Part shown: positions 34,312 through 46,682 of the stretch, piece by piece
Numbering within the stretch: the stretch's first letter is position 1
Layout of the letters: each line of letters begins with the position of its first letter
From: Prostheceraeus crozeri
Taxonomy: Eukaryota > Platyhelminthes > Polycladida > Euryleptidae
Assembly: GCA_907163375.1 (NCBI GenBank)
Contig: CAJQUW010008995.1
Location: 186,001-250,000 of the forward strand
Direction: 5' to 3'
DNA length: 64,000 nucleotides
Made by a program: the position numbers and the translations under genes
The notes under the pieces: generated by a model
What the model saw: only the letters and a program-made list of their open reading frames with translations
What the model was told of the DNA's origin: nothing
Database searches by the model: none

Positions 34312-35695
34312 AATTTTTTTGAGAAATTACTTCAAATAGCTTTACAGTTGTTATCACACTACAATGTGTTGGTCAGGAAAATGTCGCTTTATCCGTTCAA
34401 TTGTACGTAAAGCGAAAAGCACAGGTTTGTGTGCTTTATGATATTCCCCTTAGGATATGTATCGTTGTCATTGTGTTGAGTCACAGTTTGGTACTAGAGA
34501 ACTAATTTTTAGTCTCATGGCTATAATTACGGGCTTTACAGTGACAAATCCTCGATGTGGTCTTCACACTGTGGATCCAATTCGCAGAAATACTGAATAC
34601 GGCTCAAAATGATCTTTGCGATCGAAAGATCAACATTTCGTACAATAACCATTAAGTTATTTAAAAACTAGTTTATTTAGCAGGCTATTAAAAATGTTTT
34701 GGTTATTATGACTATGATATTCCAGGTATGACGGCATTAAGTTTTGCCGCTTGCAGTCAGTGTCTTTACGTTTACTCAGAATATGTCGGAGATTTTTATT
34801 TGATTAATGTAGTTTCCTGAGATACACATACTCGTGGACTGGAATAACAAGTTGTGGTTCTTAAAGAGAGTCCAGGATGGTGGCTCAATTACCAATTATC
34901 AGCTACCATCATCTTAGAGGAAAATAATCTTCACAGTTTAGCTTTGATTACGCTTAACCTGCCCGATGAAAAAGTTCAAGCGTCCACACATCAAATCTAG
35001 ATTCATTTCGCCATTGTTTGAGCAGGCCCTGGTTGCAACCTCTTTAACTTATGTGTGATCGGCCCGGTTCCAACTCTTGTCCCCATAGTGTCAATAAACC
35101 TAGAGAAGACAAACCGACTTGCATTCCCCCTCACTTCGGCGATTTTGTCAATTAAGTTATAATAAGTAATTATATAATAATTTGTAAATATCAATCATGT
35201 TCATTGATTTTGAATTCATTCTATTAAAAGTAAATATCTTTAATGAGCATCTGAGTCAGAGTTTTTGGTCACATAGCTCTCTCGATATCACTTCAAAATA
35301 GAAAATAGAAAGATCAGAAAAATTACTCCATATCGACCTAAAGCACAAACAAAAATGGGAAGAGCTTGAAAATCAAAAATAGAGTAGGATGAAATAAATG
35401 CTTTAGTTAGGAGAGAATTGGCCTTATGAGAAGATACCTCAAGGAATTGACAGACGGTTTATTATTGCTGAACTACCATCATTGCAGCTGTGAACACAAG
35501 TATTTTAGCTTTTTGAAGCATAATTATTCACCTACAAATCTGTCGCTAAAGTGAGGATCACAGTAGCCTGTTGTCAACATGCTATAATTAATTGTAGAAC
35601 ATTTTTGTTGCTGAATCACTTTATTGTCACAAAAGAGGTTGTACAAATTTCAATTTTGAATTCATCACTACATGCAGTGACATGTAGGAATACTA
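34312..35695. other. No recognisable gene
   Basis: AT-rich spacer with short frames only. Confidence 0.4.
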
Positions 35696-35812
35696 ACCTT
35701 TTCCATGTCTATTTCAGACATTTCCAGATGGATTTCAGATATCCTCAAAGTTGAGCCTGTGGTAGATATCTGAAATCCATCTGGAAATATCTGAAAAAGA
35801 AATGGAAAAGGT
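35696..35812. repeat. Long near-perfect hairpin
   Basis: 48-bp arms (35696-35743 and 35765-35812) matching at 45 of 48 positions around a 21-nt loop. A transcript from either strand would form a stable stem, as in a foldback element or small-RNA precursor. Confidence 0.9.
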
Positions 35813-36355
35813 GTAGTCTATGTAAATGTACAAAGAAATCAAACCATAGAATGTGTGACATAGAGATTGTAAATGTCCATCCAATATTATGGCAATCCCA
35901 AACAACAGCTATCATTGAAAAGGTAGCGAATTCTTGCACAATAACATGCCTAAGTAACTACTAAAATATTTAATAAGTAGCAATTTCATAACACGAATTT
36001 CCAATGCTGATGGAATCATTATGGTCATGATATGATTCACATGCAGTCTCACATTTACGAAATGCTTCACTGATATTCAAACTTGATGCGTCTCTTCAAG
36101 TGCTTCAGTCATTGTTTCTGAGGTGTCAATTTTCAGACAAAAATACTTTCAAAATAGTTCTTAAACTTCACTTTCCGGTTGACAAAATCAACAATTTTTT
36201 ATCTAAAGTTTGGAAATAAGCTGAAATTTAAAGTTAAAAAAGCGTGGGTTTACTGAACGTCACAAATTTTTCAGCAACTGAAATTCTATGTCATTTCATA
36301 AGATTCGACTTATATTTGTATCATCCAGGAGACCACGATCTTGTTAGCCGCTAGT

Positions 36356-37085
36356 CCAATTGTTCTCAACCTTTATTACATCGCGGCACACTACTCTTCA
36401 GGGACAGTTGTGCCTGGTGCTTCTTTACTACTGCTGCAAATATGTCTCAAATTTTTTTATTTTCAGTTTTGTTTGGGAAAGAAAATCCGAGTTCACGCAG
36501 GTACGAACTTGCGAATTCCTGTGAGACTTAAATGGCTTTTTACTTACACCGTAAATCGTAAGCTACCAAATCGATGAAATGCTTGCTACCAAATGCTTTA
36601 TTTCTTTTCATTTCGTAGCGTTGTTGCTGTCTGACCAGACCTGTATGGTGCCTATACCAGATGCCTCTGTTTCTTCTGCGGTATCTTCGCATAAGTATGT
36701 TGATAAAGTATAATTAACTGAAGATCAAATATTATTGGCTACTCTTCCACAACAGAAATCCAGAAGGCGTCTATAGACGGTGATGCACTATCTATGACTG
36801 TTAGTATAATCATGGATATCCATTGTTTAATGCAGATAATGAAGTTAATGATTTTAACAGCGTCTAGCAGTCATAGATAGTGCATCACAGTCATTATCAG
36901 TTCATTGAGAATAGAAATACATAAGCAGCTGTGTGTGTGTAGTGTGAACTGTAGTGTGAGTCAACTGTTGCCAGTTAGCCAATCGCTCTCGAAGGCATCG
37001 CATCTGGCAACGAAATGAAATGAAATGTCTGCCATGCATCTATCATCTTCGCGGTTGCCGCTGCACGGTGGTTGGGAGCCGCTGT
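36356..37085. mobile_element. Possible hAT element
   Basis: Left end CAATTGTTCTCAACC-TTTATTACATCGCGG resembles hAT termini of the type CAGNGGTTCTCAACC. The right end, read inverted, is CAGCGGCTCCCAACCACCG. The ends are only partly alike and I see no 8-bp duplication, so it is tentative. It contains the inverted repeat at 36780-36886. Confidence 0.35.
36780..36886. repeat. Perfect 20-bp inverted repeat
   Basis: TGATGCACTATCTATGACTG (36780-36799) and its exact complement (36867-36886) around a 67-bp spacer, with inner CTGTTA/TAACAG also pairing. Confidence 0.95.
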
Positions 37086-37374
37086 GTACGTTAGTCCATA
37101 CTATTGTCCATCTCAACCTTGCAAGACGAATATAAGACACTGGTTGATTGAATGAATGTCACTGAATGAGTCTATTTCTAATAAGAGCCATATTGACGTT
37201 CTCGGGTTCCTACCCCGACAATCGTTTATACCACGATCGCTTGCGGACACAGTCATGCATCGTCGCGAAATCAGGATTTCCAATCGTCAAATGTAGGTTA
37301 ATTATCTTTTCTAAGCGCAGATGAACTAAATTTTCAACAAAATTACAAATTCACCTAAACAATTAAAGTACTTA

Positions 37375-37978
37375 TGGGTTATCTCCCCCCAGGTTTTCAA
37401 ATTTGTGTAAATCTGCTCAAATGAATCAATCGTCACCAAATTTCAGGTACTGTAGACGTACTTATGCACATTTTCTACCCACATACAAAAATATATGCAG
37501 ATTGGACCTGTACTTTTGACATTAGGGACGATAGCGTGAAGTGTAACGATATCAACAGCTTGATTTGACTTCATCTGTTCGACGTATTATTGTTACTCGT
37601 GTGTGCATTGTTCTCTCTCCCTCTTCGTCTCATCTACTGTTATTTGAAATCGTCCCTTGTCACACCTTTTTTAAGATATGTTAGCATGGAGAATGTGGCC
37701 TGGTCATTATCACTTCACGAGTTGTCGGGAAATGACTTTGTTGACCTTAAGTGCTTTCTATACTCAGAAGATGAGGTCAGACGAAGTCAAATCAAACTAC
37801 AGGCGTCGCTGCACTTCAAGTTATCGCCCCTAATTCAAAAAGTACTTGTCCGTTATGCATAAAGTTTTGCATGTGGATAGATAATGTATTTAAATACGTG
37901 TCCCTAACGTTTTGTGACGATTGATTCATTTTTACAGATCTTAGACAAATTTGAAACCGTGGGGGGGGAGATAACCCA
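37375..37978. mobile_element. 604-bp terminal-inverted-repeat element, TA target
   Basis: Termini TGGGTTATCTCCCCCC and inverse, with similarity extending about 60 bp inward (GTTTCAAATTTGT, AATGAATCAATCGTCAC), and TA on both sides. TA duplication suggests Tc1/mariner mobilisation. No transposase. Confidence 0.85.
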
Positions 37979-38340
37979 TATACAGATGTAAGTGCCAGAA
38001 TTTAATCGATCATTCAAAAATGTGAAACTTAAGCCTTTTGCAACCTTTGCATCCCACCACATCAATTCAGATTCTCTAAAAGTCAATCCCTTAACAGCTA
38101 AAACACGAGAAGTAGCCATGACTTTTGAGCTGATCATCTGAAAAGAGAAACACATGAGAACAAGACAAGCTCGAACTGTTTACATCTTTCCACACCATCA
38201 GCAGCATTATCACCCAATGAAACCACCTAACAAATTTCGAACTCTTGGGTGATTTATTCTGCTCTACAATGGGCTTGGTCACGACGAGGCCAAACAGGTT
38301 TACATGAGAAGAAACGAATGTAACAGGAATGAAGATCAAT

Positions 38341-38755
38341 TAACTAGTAACGGAAGTAGGAGCAGAAACTCCAATTGACCCTGGGGTTTCCAACAAGGTC
38401 TGCGCTATTTTCAGAAAGACTGGCATGCAGGCATCTTGTAGATCTCCCCGAAAATTAGGCAGCTGGTTCACCAAAAAGCGTCCGGAGAAAGCCATCGAGC
38501 TCGGCGTAATATACAACATACCATACGCGGATTGTAGATGGTCATACACAGGCGAGACAAAACGCATCAGAGAGCACAAAAGAATTGTGAGCAAATTGGA
38601 TGAGAACTCTGAGATCGTCAAGCACATCATGGACATGGATTATCGCATGGACTGGGAAGTGGCTAGTGGTCGATAGAGAGCCAGGCTATTACCGGCGCAT
38701 TTATAAGGAGGCACTATGGAGCAAAACATTGGACAGCGGCAACCGGAGAAAGGTC
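38341..38755 (+). pseudogene. Penelope-like GIY-YIG fragment
   Basis: ELGVIYNIPYADCRWSYTGE (38500-38560) is a GIY-YIG motif followed by REHKR and, after a frameshift, VVDREPGYYRRIYKEALWS. The layout equals the C-terminal endonuclease of Penelope-like elements. The RT is absent. A TTACGCGT element follows directly. Confidence 0.75.
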
Positions 38756-38759
38756 CATG

Positions 38760-39194
38760 CACTTGGTGACATGCCACGCGTATTTCACGCGTGATTACGG
38801 AACACCTAAACATCCGTGGTTAAGGACATTCTGTTCTTCTACGAGCGGACACACGCCCTGTACTAAGTGTCAGAAATCACTTGATCGGAATGTTTATGAA
38901 TACGCGCGGGCGAGCGTTTATAGTTTGCGCGTCGTCTACGGTTGTCTGCGTTGCCGCTTGAACCACGGATGAACCGTTAAGCATGTTCTGTCTTCCCGAG
39001 CATGAAATTGAGGTCCTATCACATTGTTTAGCCTCTGATGCATACAGACACATGAGACGCAAAGTCTATATAACAGGACTGCCGACAGATGTTGCAGCAA
39101 TGTCCCGCATAGCCACGGATGTTTAAGGTTATGTGTAATTACGCGTAGTTTACGCGTGAATTACGCGTAATTGAGCGTGGCATGTCACTTAGTG
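38760..39194. mobile_element. TTACGCGT-rich foldback element, copy B
   Basis: About 435 bp with ends CACTTGGTGACATGCC and GGCATGTCACTTAGTG. Shares the core (GCTTGAACCACGGATGAA, CATGTTCTGTCTTCC) with copies A and C. Confidence 0.85.
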
Positions 39195-40076
39195 TATTGA
39201 CCACGGGTGTCTGTGGCGGATAAGTATTGAATACGGGCTTAGTTCTGGTATTGTTTTCATCCTCTTATTTTTTTGTGTCTTATCGCTTCTACTTTATCTT
39301 TGTCTCTTCAGTAGAATATTTTACTTTGCTTGTTTTGCGGCGGTGTTGCTTTTCGTCTACTGGCTTGATTTCTTTATTGTATGTTGGCTGTTGTTGTTGG
39401 TTGGCTGTTGCTGCCTGTTGATTTCTAATCACATGTCGACAGTTAATCGTCCGCCATGTATCATGGAATTCATTGCCGGACGATGTGAAGTGGATACTTC
39501 ACGAAATATATCGTGAGCTTAAAAGTGATCCATCTTTTCATCTCGGTCTTCCCAAATTAGAAAAGGTTTTGGCTACTTTTGGTATTTTCGGCTGAATAGT
39601 GTAATGGTTTTTAGTGATGAATGATTACGGAAATAATGTGCTCGTACATGTAGTGATTAAATTTGTCTTTTTAGGTAACCTGACTGATGAAGAGCAGAAA
39701 AGTCTTTGGCTACTTTGCAGACACTTGCAGATTAAGCAGACTGCAAGGTACTGTCATTAAGCGATCGCCGCACAAGCAATTGTTGGTTGGAAACTAAGAA
39801 CGGCGATGTTTTTCGACATAAGCTCATTTCGGCAACATGCATCCATTCTTTAAAATGAATGCATCCTCATGTAATATCTCACTCTATGAGATTGGACATA
39901 TTTCTATTCTTTAACTTTGTTTGAATATGTTCATGGTTTGAATACACACTCACTTTTCTTATGCGCGTACGCGAACCCATGTACCCTTTATATCGTGCAT
40001 GATAATGTGTACACTGATTAATGCAGCATACAGTTGTAAAGGTAGCAGCTTAGATTAGATTAGATCATATATTACA
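39195..40076. other. No recognisable gene
   Basis: T-rich then mixed sequence without supported features. Confidence 0.4.
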
Positions 40077-40322
40077 CCTCAGTTGAAAAATGGGAACACA
40101 GCTGAATAGCTGCTATTTCATCCAATATGAAGAATCATCAGCAGGCCTAGTTCACGTCTCTCAACATCGATACAGTTTCGACCCTCCTGTCTTTAAAGTT
40201 GCAGTCATGCCCGGTACAGGGAATTGTGCCGATGCTGAGAGATGTAAACTAGGCCTGCTGATGATTCCTGATATTGAACGAAATGGCAGCTATTCAGGTA
40301 TGTTCCCATTTTTCAACTGAGG
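40077..40322. mobile_element. 246-bp foldback element
   Basis: Nearly whole-length inverted repeat: CCTCAGTTGAAAAATGGG at the left, its inverse at the right, with about 98-bp arms including ATCATCAGCAGGCCTAGTT. The open frame inside is a by-product of the palindrome. Target duplication unclear. Confidence 0.85.
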
Positions 40323-40548
40323 ATACAACTTATTATTCAATTATTCTATTTACATTGTGTTTGCAAGGTATTTAGATAGAAAGTATTAATGAGTACATAC
40401 CCCGGCCACAAAATCAGTCTGCCGACAACAACCAAGCTAGTGAGATCAACAGAAGGATCTTCTTGAGCTGGACGACCTTTTGAACCGTTCACTGAGTAGT
40501 AAGCGTATTTTGAGAAGCAACTTACCTATCTGCCTGAAAAGTAAGGTT

Positions 40549-41003
40549 AATTCAATTTTCACCGGCATGATTTTATGATTCAATAAATTCATGTTTCATT
40601 TCTTGAATCTGAATGTGGACCTATTTACATCTTTCAAAGTTAATAGAAATCATTGTCTTTGATTATGTGATTCTGCTCTGCCACTGGCAGGATGTCTGTG
40701 ATATGATCACGTTAAAGAAAATACTCTTGAAGTTGAGCATGAAAGTAGTAGCAACCTATCGAATTATTTAAGAAACATTACCTCTCCAAGGCTGTCATGA
40801 CACGGAATCTGTAAAATAATATCATTCCCTTCTGAATTGTACCATGTTCAATCAATTCCGTTGCAATTTCTTCAAAACTGCAAACATTTGCATATTTCAC
40901 ATTTGGCAACAATTCCGACTGCATCTCCCTTGAGTTCATTTAATAAAATCGAAAGTTAATACACATTTGGGATTTAATAAATGTGGAGTTACCACTCTAC
41001 CTA
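40549..41003 (-). mobile_element. TAGGTAGAGTG-family element, inverted half copy
   Basis: Inverted match to the first part of the full copy at 45877-46682, ending at CACTCTACCTA. Together with 41140-41606 it forms a rearranged or nested pair. Confidence 0.75.
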
Positions 41004-41139
41004 GTATATCTGCTCTATGCATTGGGGATTTAATGAATGCTGAATTATCACTCTACCTAATATACTTACTCTATGTATTTAATGAATGTCCGTTGAACTC
41101 TCACGCATTCATTAATTCATTTTCACTCGTTTTACATAG

Positions 41140-41606
41140 TTGCGATGGACAATGATTTCAATTAACTTTGAAAGATCTGAATGGGTCCACATCACTATTC
41201 AGATTCAAGAAATGAAACATGAATTTAGTGAATCATGATATCATACCGGTGAAAATTGAATCAAAAACTTGAAATTTCAGCCACGAAAGCAGAAAGGTCT
41301 CGTTTTTTTCATGAAGACTTTCATTATAATGGAATTCATGAAATTCACTTGATAATTAGCTTGATTTCCGCTTTGTTAGGATGCTTATTAGCAAATATTC
41401 ATTCCTTTTGATATCCAACTTGTTTCATACTACTTATATAGGAGACTCATCTCGGTAGTATATAAATTGGCAAATTTTGACTTTTTTCAAAAATGCTCAA
41501 ATAATGTTTTGGACCACGGAAACGCAATCTCTGCAAAAAAACTGAATCTTTTGATATAAAAATTATCACTGCATACAGATACTTTCTTGAGTCGACACTC
41601 TACCTA
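41140..41606 (+). mobile_element. TAGGTAGAGTG-family element, direct partial copy
   Basis: Matches the second part of 45877-46682 at high identity, ending CACTCTACCTA. Extra CACTCTACCTA words at about 41056 suggest nested ends. Confidence 0.8.
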
Positions 41607-42740
41607 TATATCCTTACTCTATGCGATGGACTGTAGTGGGTAAATGCAAGTTAAATTTTATCAAATTCAATAGATTTTCAATTATTTGAAAAATTAATGA
41701 TTTCATTGAAAACTCAGCAGACAACCGGTCAAGAACAAATAACGGATGTCATTCACTGTCTGTGGAAATGCCAACAGTCTATGAACAAAATGGCTGACAT
41801 GTGTTTAGGAAATTCCTGTTTGATTCACTTGAAGAACACGCAGTAGATCAGAAAGAAACAAATACATGACGCTTTTGTTTAAACAATGTTTGTAGCCAAG
41901 TTCATGCAAATGTCTAGTCCGCCAAGCTCGATTAGCAAGAAATATCATAATCATTTTGCGTTTGACTGTGTAAATATTTACCCTCACTGCTTTACCAGCT
42001 GCTGAACAGACTTGTCTCTCGCCAAATGTAACATTACTTTCAGATGATCGGGTTAGAAGATCATGAAGATGTAACTGGAAATAGAGAATCATGAAAAAGT
42101 GACCCGAATCAACTCGTCAGCGCTGCGGAGGCAGACATGAGTTTGCATATGTATCACTAACTTAAGATACAGTTTCACATGACTTACAACATGAAATCAA
42201 ATTGTACACAAATGTTGTGCAAAACTTTATAGTCAGACTGTCGTGTAACCCTCATTCTGCGTCGATATTGATGTATCATGATAAGAACTCGAATGAGCTG
42301 AAAATTTACAAGACGCCTTACTGTACATGAGATATTCGTGTAATGTAGCCTAAAATAGTGAGCCAAGTTTTGACAGATCGAATTCATAAAATTCCAAGAA
42401 ATTTCTGTGTACCACGATAATGAAGAATATCAATGATGAAGATAACAAATAGTTATACGCAACAAGCGCGAAGTATCCATCTTTATTGCATTTTTCGAGG
42501 TCAACATGTCTATGCACGAGCCCGAATGGCGGTGGCATAGTTGGTTGATTGAGAATCTATCTATGCATAGATATCTATGCACCAGCTGCGTATTAAACTT
42601 TAGGTGTGATATAGGCCTATCTGATTCACAAATTTTAGTTTGTACACAAGCGAATATGACATTTCCAAGAAATTTTAAGAACCTATTAAGATCTCCAAGA
42701 CTTGTTGTTGTTGCTCAATGAATATTAATCGAGCCCCAGA
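41607..42740. other. No recognisable gene
   Basis: Spacer between repeats; short frames only. Confidence 0.4.
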
Positions 42741-42746
42741 CTGCTG

Positions 42747-43150
42747 TTTCGGTTTTATGTTCGCCATTTTGAATTTTTCTCATTACTCGTAAAGTGCAGG
42801 GCCGCATGATACTCCAACAGTGACAACTGAAAAGAGCGTGTCAAACTACATAGAATTCTGCGGACTTTTTTAAATCTAGCCACAGAATACAGGTTCGGTT
42901 TCACGTCCGCCATTTTGAATTTTCGCTATTTTCTTGAAAAGGGCTAGTCGTATGATTTTCTAGCAATTATATTTGAAAAGAGCAGGTCAAAATACATAGG
43001 AAACTGCTGACAAAATGTTGGGAATTTTTTCAATCCAGTCCCAGAATGAAGTTTCTGTTTTTCTGTCCGCCATTTTGAATTTTCGTCATTTTCCCGAAGA
43101 GGACTAGTTGTGTGATTTTCGAAATTTTCATGCAAAAGTACACCAGAAAC
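42747..43150. repeat. ~150-bp tandem array with YY1-like sites
   Basis: Three diverged units; CGCCATTTTGAAT starts at 42762, 42908 and 43068 (spacings 146 and 160). Two units read CCGCCATTTTG, the consensus for the zinc-finger factor YY1. The third unit continues after the hAT insertion at 45487-45535. Confidence 0.8.
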
Positions 43151-45478
43151 AAGGGCTGTGGAGCCGGAGCCGAGCCGGAGCCGAGGGTTTTGGTCGGAGC
43201 CGGAGCCGATTTATCACAAAGGCTCCGGCTCCGATAGTTTGAGCTTTGATATAAATCTAGAATTTTGAAAAGTATTATTGGCATCATAAAAAAATTAAAT
43301 CATTTGAAATCTAAAGATTTGTCTTTTAAGTATACCAATGATCTGTCCTCCACGATATCTTTCTTTGCAGTTGCCGCCTTCTTTTGTATTATATGTATTA
43401 TATTTACACACATGTGTAATATTTTTTTATTACATATGTTTCGTAAGACTAATTTCCATAGCTTTTAGTGACAACGTGTTCTCCAAAATCTATTAATTTG
43501 AAGACTTGTTATATGCATGCTAACTAGATGATTGTAGATTCCTAGAGACAAGTCGCCTGTCATTTATGTACACATTTCCAGTTCAGTCAACAAAGATAAT
43601 ATAGCTACATTTCTTGCGGAATGTCTTAAATCTAATGCGGTTACTATGTAGGTTACCATCTATCGGTATGGCTACTTGCAGAAGCTACTGGCATCTGTGA
43701 CAGTGCCAATTTCCTTAGATTGTATTGTAGGCTCTTGTGCAGTCCCCCACCTACATTTTTCAAAACAATCGATTATTCAATTTGATCAATTTTGATTGGA
43801 GGGATAACTCTTCACACTCACACGAATGACCTGACTACAAGTCCTCGCATGGCTATAGCAATAGGCGACCCAGCCACTTCTAGTAGCGCCTTATTATTCT
43901 AAAGTTATCTCATTCACAATGAATTTCCTTTGACTTCAAAATTCAAAGGGTATATCTCAATGCGGAAAAACCCGAAGGCAAATTACAATGTTGACTTGCT
44001 GACGAAGTTTGCGACTATGACATCGCAATTACCCACGTAGATTTTTACAACAGCACGGAATGCTTCACTCAAACCGGTGATGCTGAAACTGACATCCAAT
44101 GGTGCTGCATCTTTTGACCAGAGAAAAAATGGTGGGAGGACTGCACAAGAGCCGTATTGTGTAATAATATTTCCCCAAACGTCATAGACCTGTGGATATC
44201 AAGAATTTTCATTATTTATTTTTTCCGTCTGTCAACACTTTATGCTGATATCATGTTGACTTATATGTAAACAATAAAAAAGACTGAGACGCTCTCAATA
44301 AAGGCGCCTTTTGACCTCCCTTTTCTATTGTCTATGACATTAAACCGCACGCGCATTCGAAAACTAGCAAAGTAGATGGGATTTCTGCTCGGTGCTCGCA
44401 GTCAAATTTTTATTATGCATTGCACCCGGCAACATGCTGTGTGATATTCCGAGTTCAGTTTCATCAGCCTAACCATCATCAGAGGAATAGTGGTAATATG
44501 TTATACATAAATTGAATATAATAATATACATGAATCATTGATGAATTATTTAGTGCAACTTTACACCATAAAGAAAAATACGAAATTAACATAATGTAAG
44601 TTAGGCCTTAACTTATTAAGTATGCTGCATAGAATTACAAAACTCGTCCTAAATTAGATATTTTTAATTTTTTTAAGTATAATTTTCAATTGTATATTTC
44701 TAGCCTACACTGCAATGAGAATATGTAAATTACAATTTCTACAGATGATGAGTCGTGGGCTACCCACCGATCATATTATTCATGGACCAACAGACTATTG
44801 GATAAAGGCAATAACAAATAGCAATAACAACCTAAGCTAGCCTATATACACTTTAATATTCAATAAAGCAATTGATATCTTTATTGATACGGTATATTTG
44901 GCTATATAGCCGATACCCTTTCCATGTTCGAGTAGATACAGGCCCTATAAGCTATTTTGGAGGCATACGCTATCCAGTTTCATGTTCAAGCTTTGTTAAA
45001 AAGCTTATACTATTATTCGGCCCCTGTGACGGCTAATTACGTATATCATCATCACTCATGTGGTCTTATTTAATGTAGCCTCGTAGTAGACTGGTTGCAG
45101 GCTAGGCCAATTTATATTTAGCCAGTGCGGGAGATCTTTATCTAATTTAACCAATCCAGGCTATAACTTTATTTTATCTTTCAGAGATAGTCAATTCATG
45201 CAAAAATATATGACAAGTGTGTTATTTATTATTATATTAGGCTATTATCATTTTTATTATTAACTTAAGTCGTTGCTTGTTAATGAAAACTAATTTGATG
45301 ATTGTAGCAAGCCTCTAAAGGCCACACCGTTATCCAAAAAACCCGTTCAACGGATCCAGGATAACCAGCATAGATAGAACCTGAATTTGATGTCTTAGCC
45401 GGAGCCGGAGCCTTTCACATCAGTGTCGTGGAGCCGGAGCCGGAGCCGATGAGATAACGCATCGGCTCCACAGCCCTG
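43151..45478. mobile_element. 2.3-kb hAT element carrying an exon-like insert
   Basis: Termini AAGGGCTGTGGAGCCGG and CCGGAGCC...GGCTCCACAGCCCTG (family consensus begins CAGGGCTGTGGAG), flanked by perfect 8-bp duplications CCAGAAAC (43143-43150 and 45479-45486). Several CCGGAGCCGGAGCC subterminal repeats. It interrupts unit three of the tandem array. No transposase domain is recognised. The interior holds a minus-strand exon-like frame (43983-44189) and AT-rich filler. Confidence 0.93.
43983..44189 (-). CDS. Exon-like frame inside the hAT element, unknown protein
   Basis: Minus strand: acceptor gatatccacag directly precedes an in-frame 68-codon stretch ending at TAA (43983-43985). It contains VYDVWGNIITQYGSC, PFFLWSKDAAPLDVSFSITG and AFRAVVKIYVGNCDVIVANF. 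Alternating hydrophobic residues suggest a beta-rich domain. Family not recognised. No upstream exon found, so it may be a host exon captured by the element or a decayed element gene. Confidence 0.4.
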   Translation of the reverse strand, partial: VYDVWGNIITQYGSCAVLPPFFLWSKDAAPLDVSFSITGLSEAFRAVVKIYVGNCDVIVANFVSKSTL

Positions 45479-45876
45479 CCAGAAACAGTAGAGAATTATA
45501 ATGGGAATTTTTCAAAATGAAACCCCTTTTCCTGTCACACCTTGAATAGTGGTAGGCATATTGCATAGTACCGTATTCCATGAGCAACGAGACTGACCGG
45601 ACAATATCAACAACAGAGTCGGTTGAATCTTGTTTTGTGTGCAACTGTGTAGGTTGGCGCGAGCGTACAAAAAGATCTCTTCACGCAGCTGTGAGGAAGC
45701 ATGAGAAGTTGAAATGTCTTAATTACTTTTGTCTCAGTTCATCGACTAAAGCGAATCGTAGATTTCTAACTGAGTTGAACTAGTATTCTTCTACCTGTAA
45801 CCGCGCCGAACTGAAAGTTGTGAGCTGCTGCCAATGAAATTAGCATGATAGGCTAATTGCACCACAGAGTAAATAT

Positions 45877-46682
45877 TAGGTAGAGTGGTAACTCCGATTT
45901 TATTAAATTCCCAATGTGTAAACACTTTCGATTTTATTGAATGAACTCATGGGAGTTACACGAGACATTGTCAACAAATGTGGAGAGATGCAAATTTCTG
46001 CAGTTTTGAGAAAATGGAATTGAATGATCATGACAGTAATGCAGAAGGAATTATGGCATTTCACAGACTCTCAGTGTCATGACAGCCTTGGAGATTTAAT
46101 GTTTGTTAAATTGGTAATTCGATATGTTTCTATACTTACATGCTCAACATCAAGAGCATTTTTTAAAGCGTGATCATGTCACAGGCAACCTGCCAGTGGC
46201 AGAGCAGAATCACATAATCAAGGACAATGATTTCAATTAACCTTGAAAGATGTAAATGGGTCCACATCACTATTCAGATTCAAGAAGTGAAACATGAATT
46301 TAGTGAATTATGATATCATGACGGTGAAAATTGAATCAAAAACTTGAAATTTCAGCCACGAAAGCAGAAAGGTCTCGTTTTTTTCATGAAGACTTTCATT
46401 TTAATACATAGATCATGAAATTCACTTGATAATCAGCTTAATTTCCGCTTAGTTAAGATGCTTATTAGCAAGTATTCATTCTTTTTGATATCCAACTTGT
46501 TTCATACTACTTATATAGGAGACTCATCTCGGTAGTATATAAATTGGCAAATTTTGACTTTTTTCAAAAGTGCTTAAATAATGTTTTGGACCACGGGAAC
46601 GTAATCTCTACAAAAAACTGAACCTTTTGATACAAAAATTTTCACTGTATACAGATACTTTTTTGAGTCGACACTCTACCTA
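45877..46682 (+). mobile_element. TAGGTAGAGTG-family element, full copy
   Basis: 806 bp from TAGGTAGAGTG to CACTCTACCTA. Best-preserved member of the family; others at 40549, 41140, 62965 and 63783. No transposase. Confidence 0.85.

Noticed and set aside
40090-40320. 76-codon frame
   Set aside because: It spans a near-complete palindrome, so openness on one arm mirrors the other; a by-product of the foldback element.
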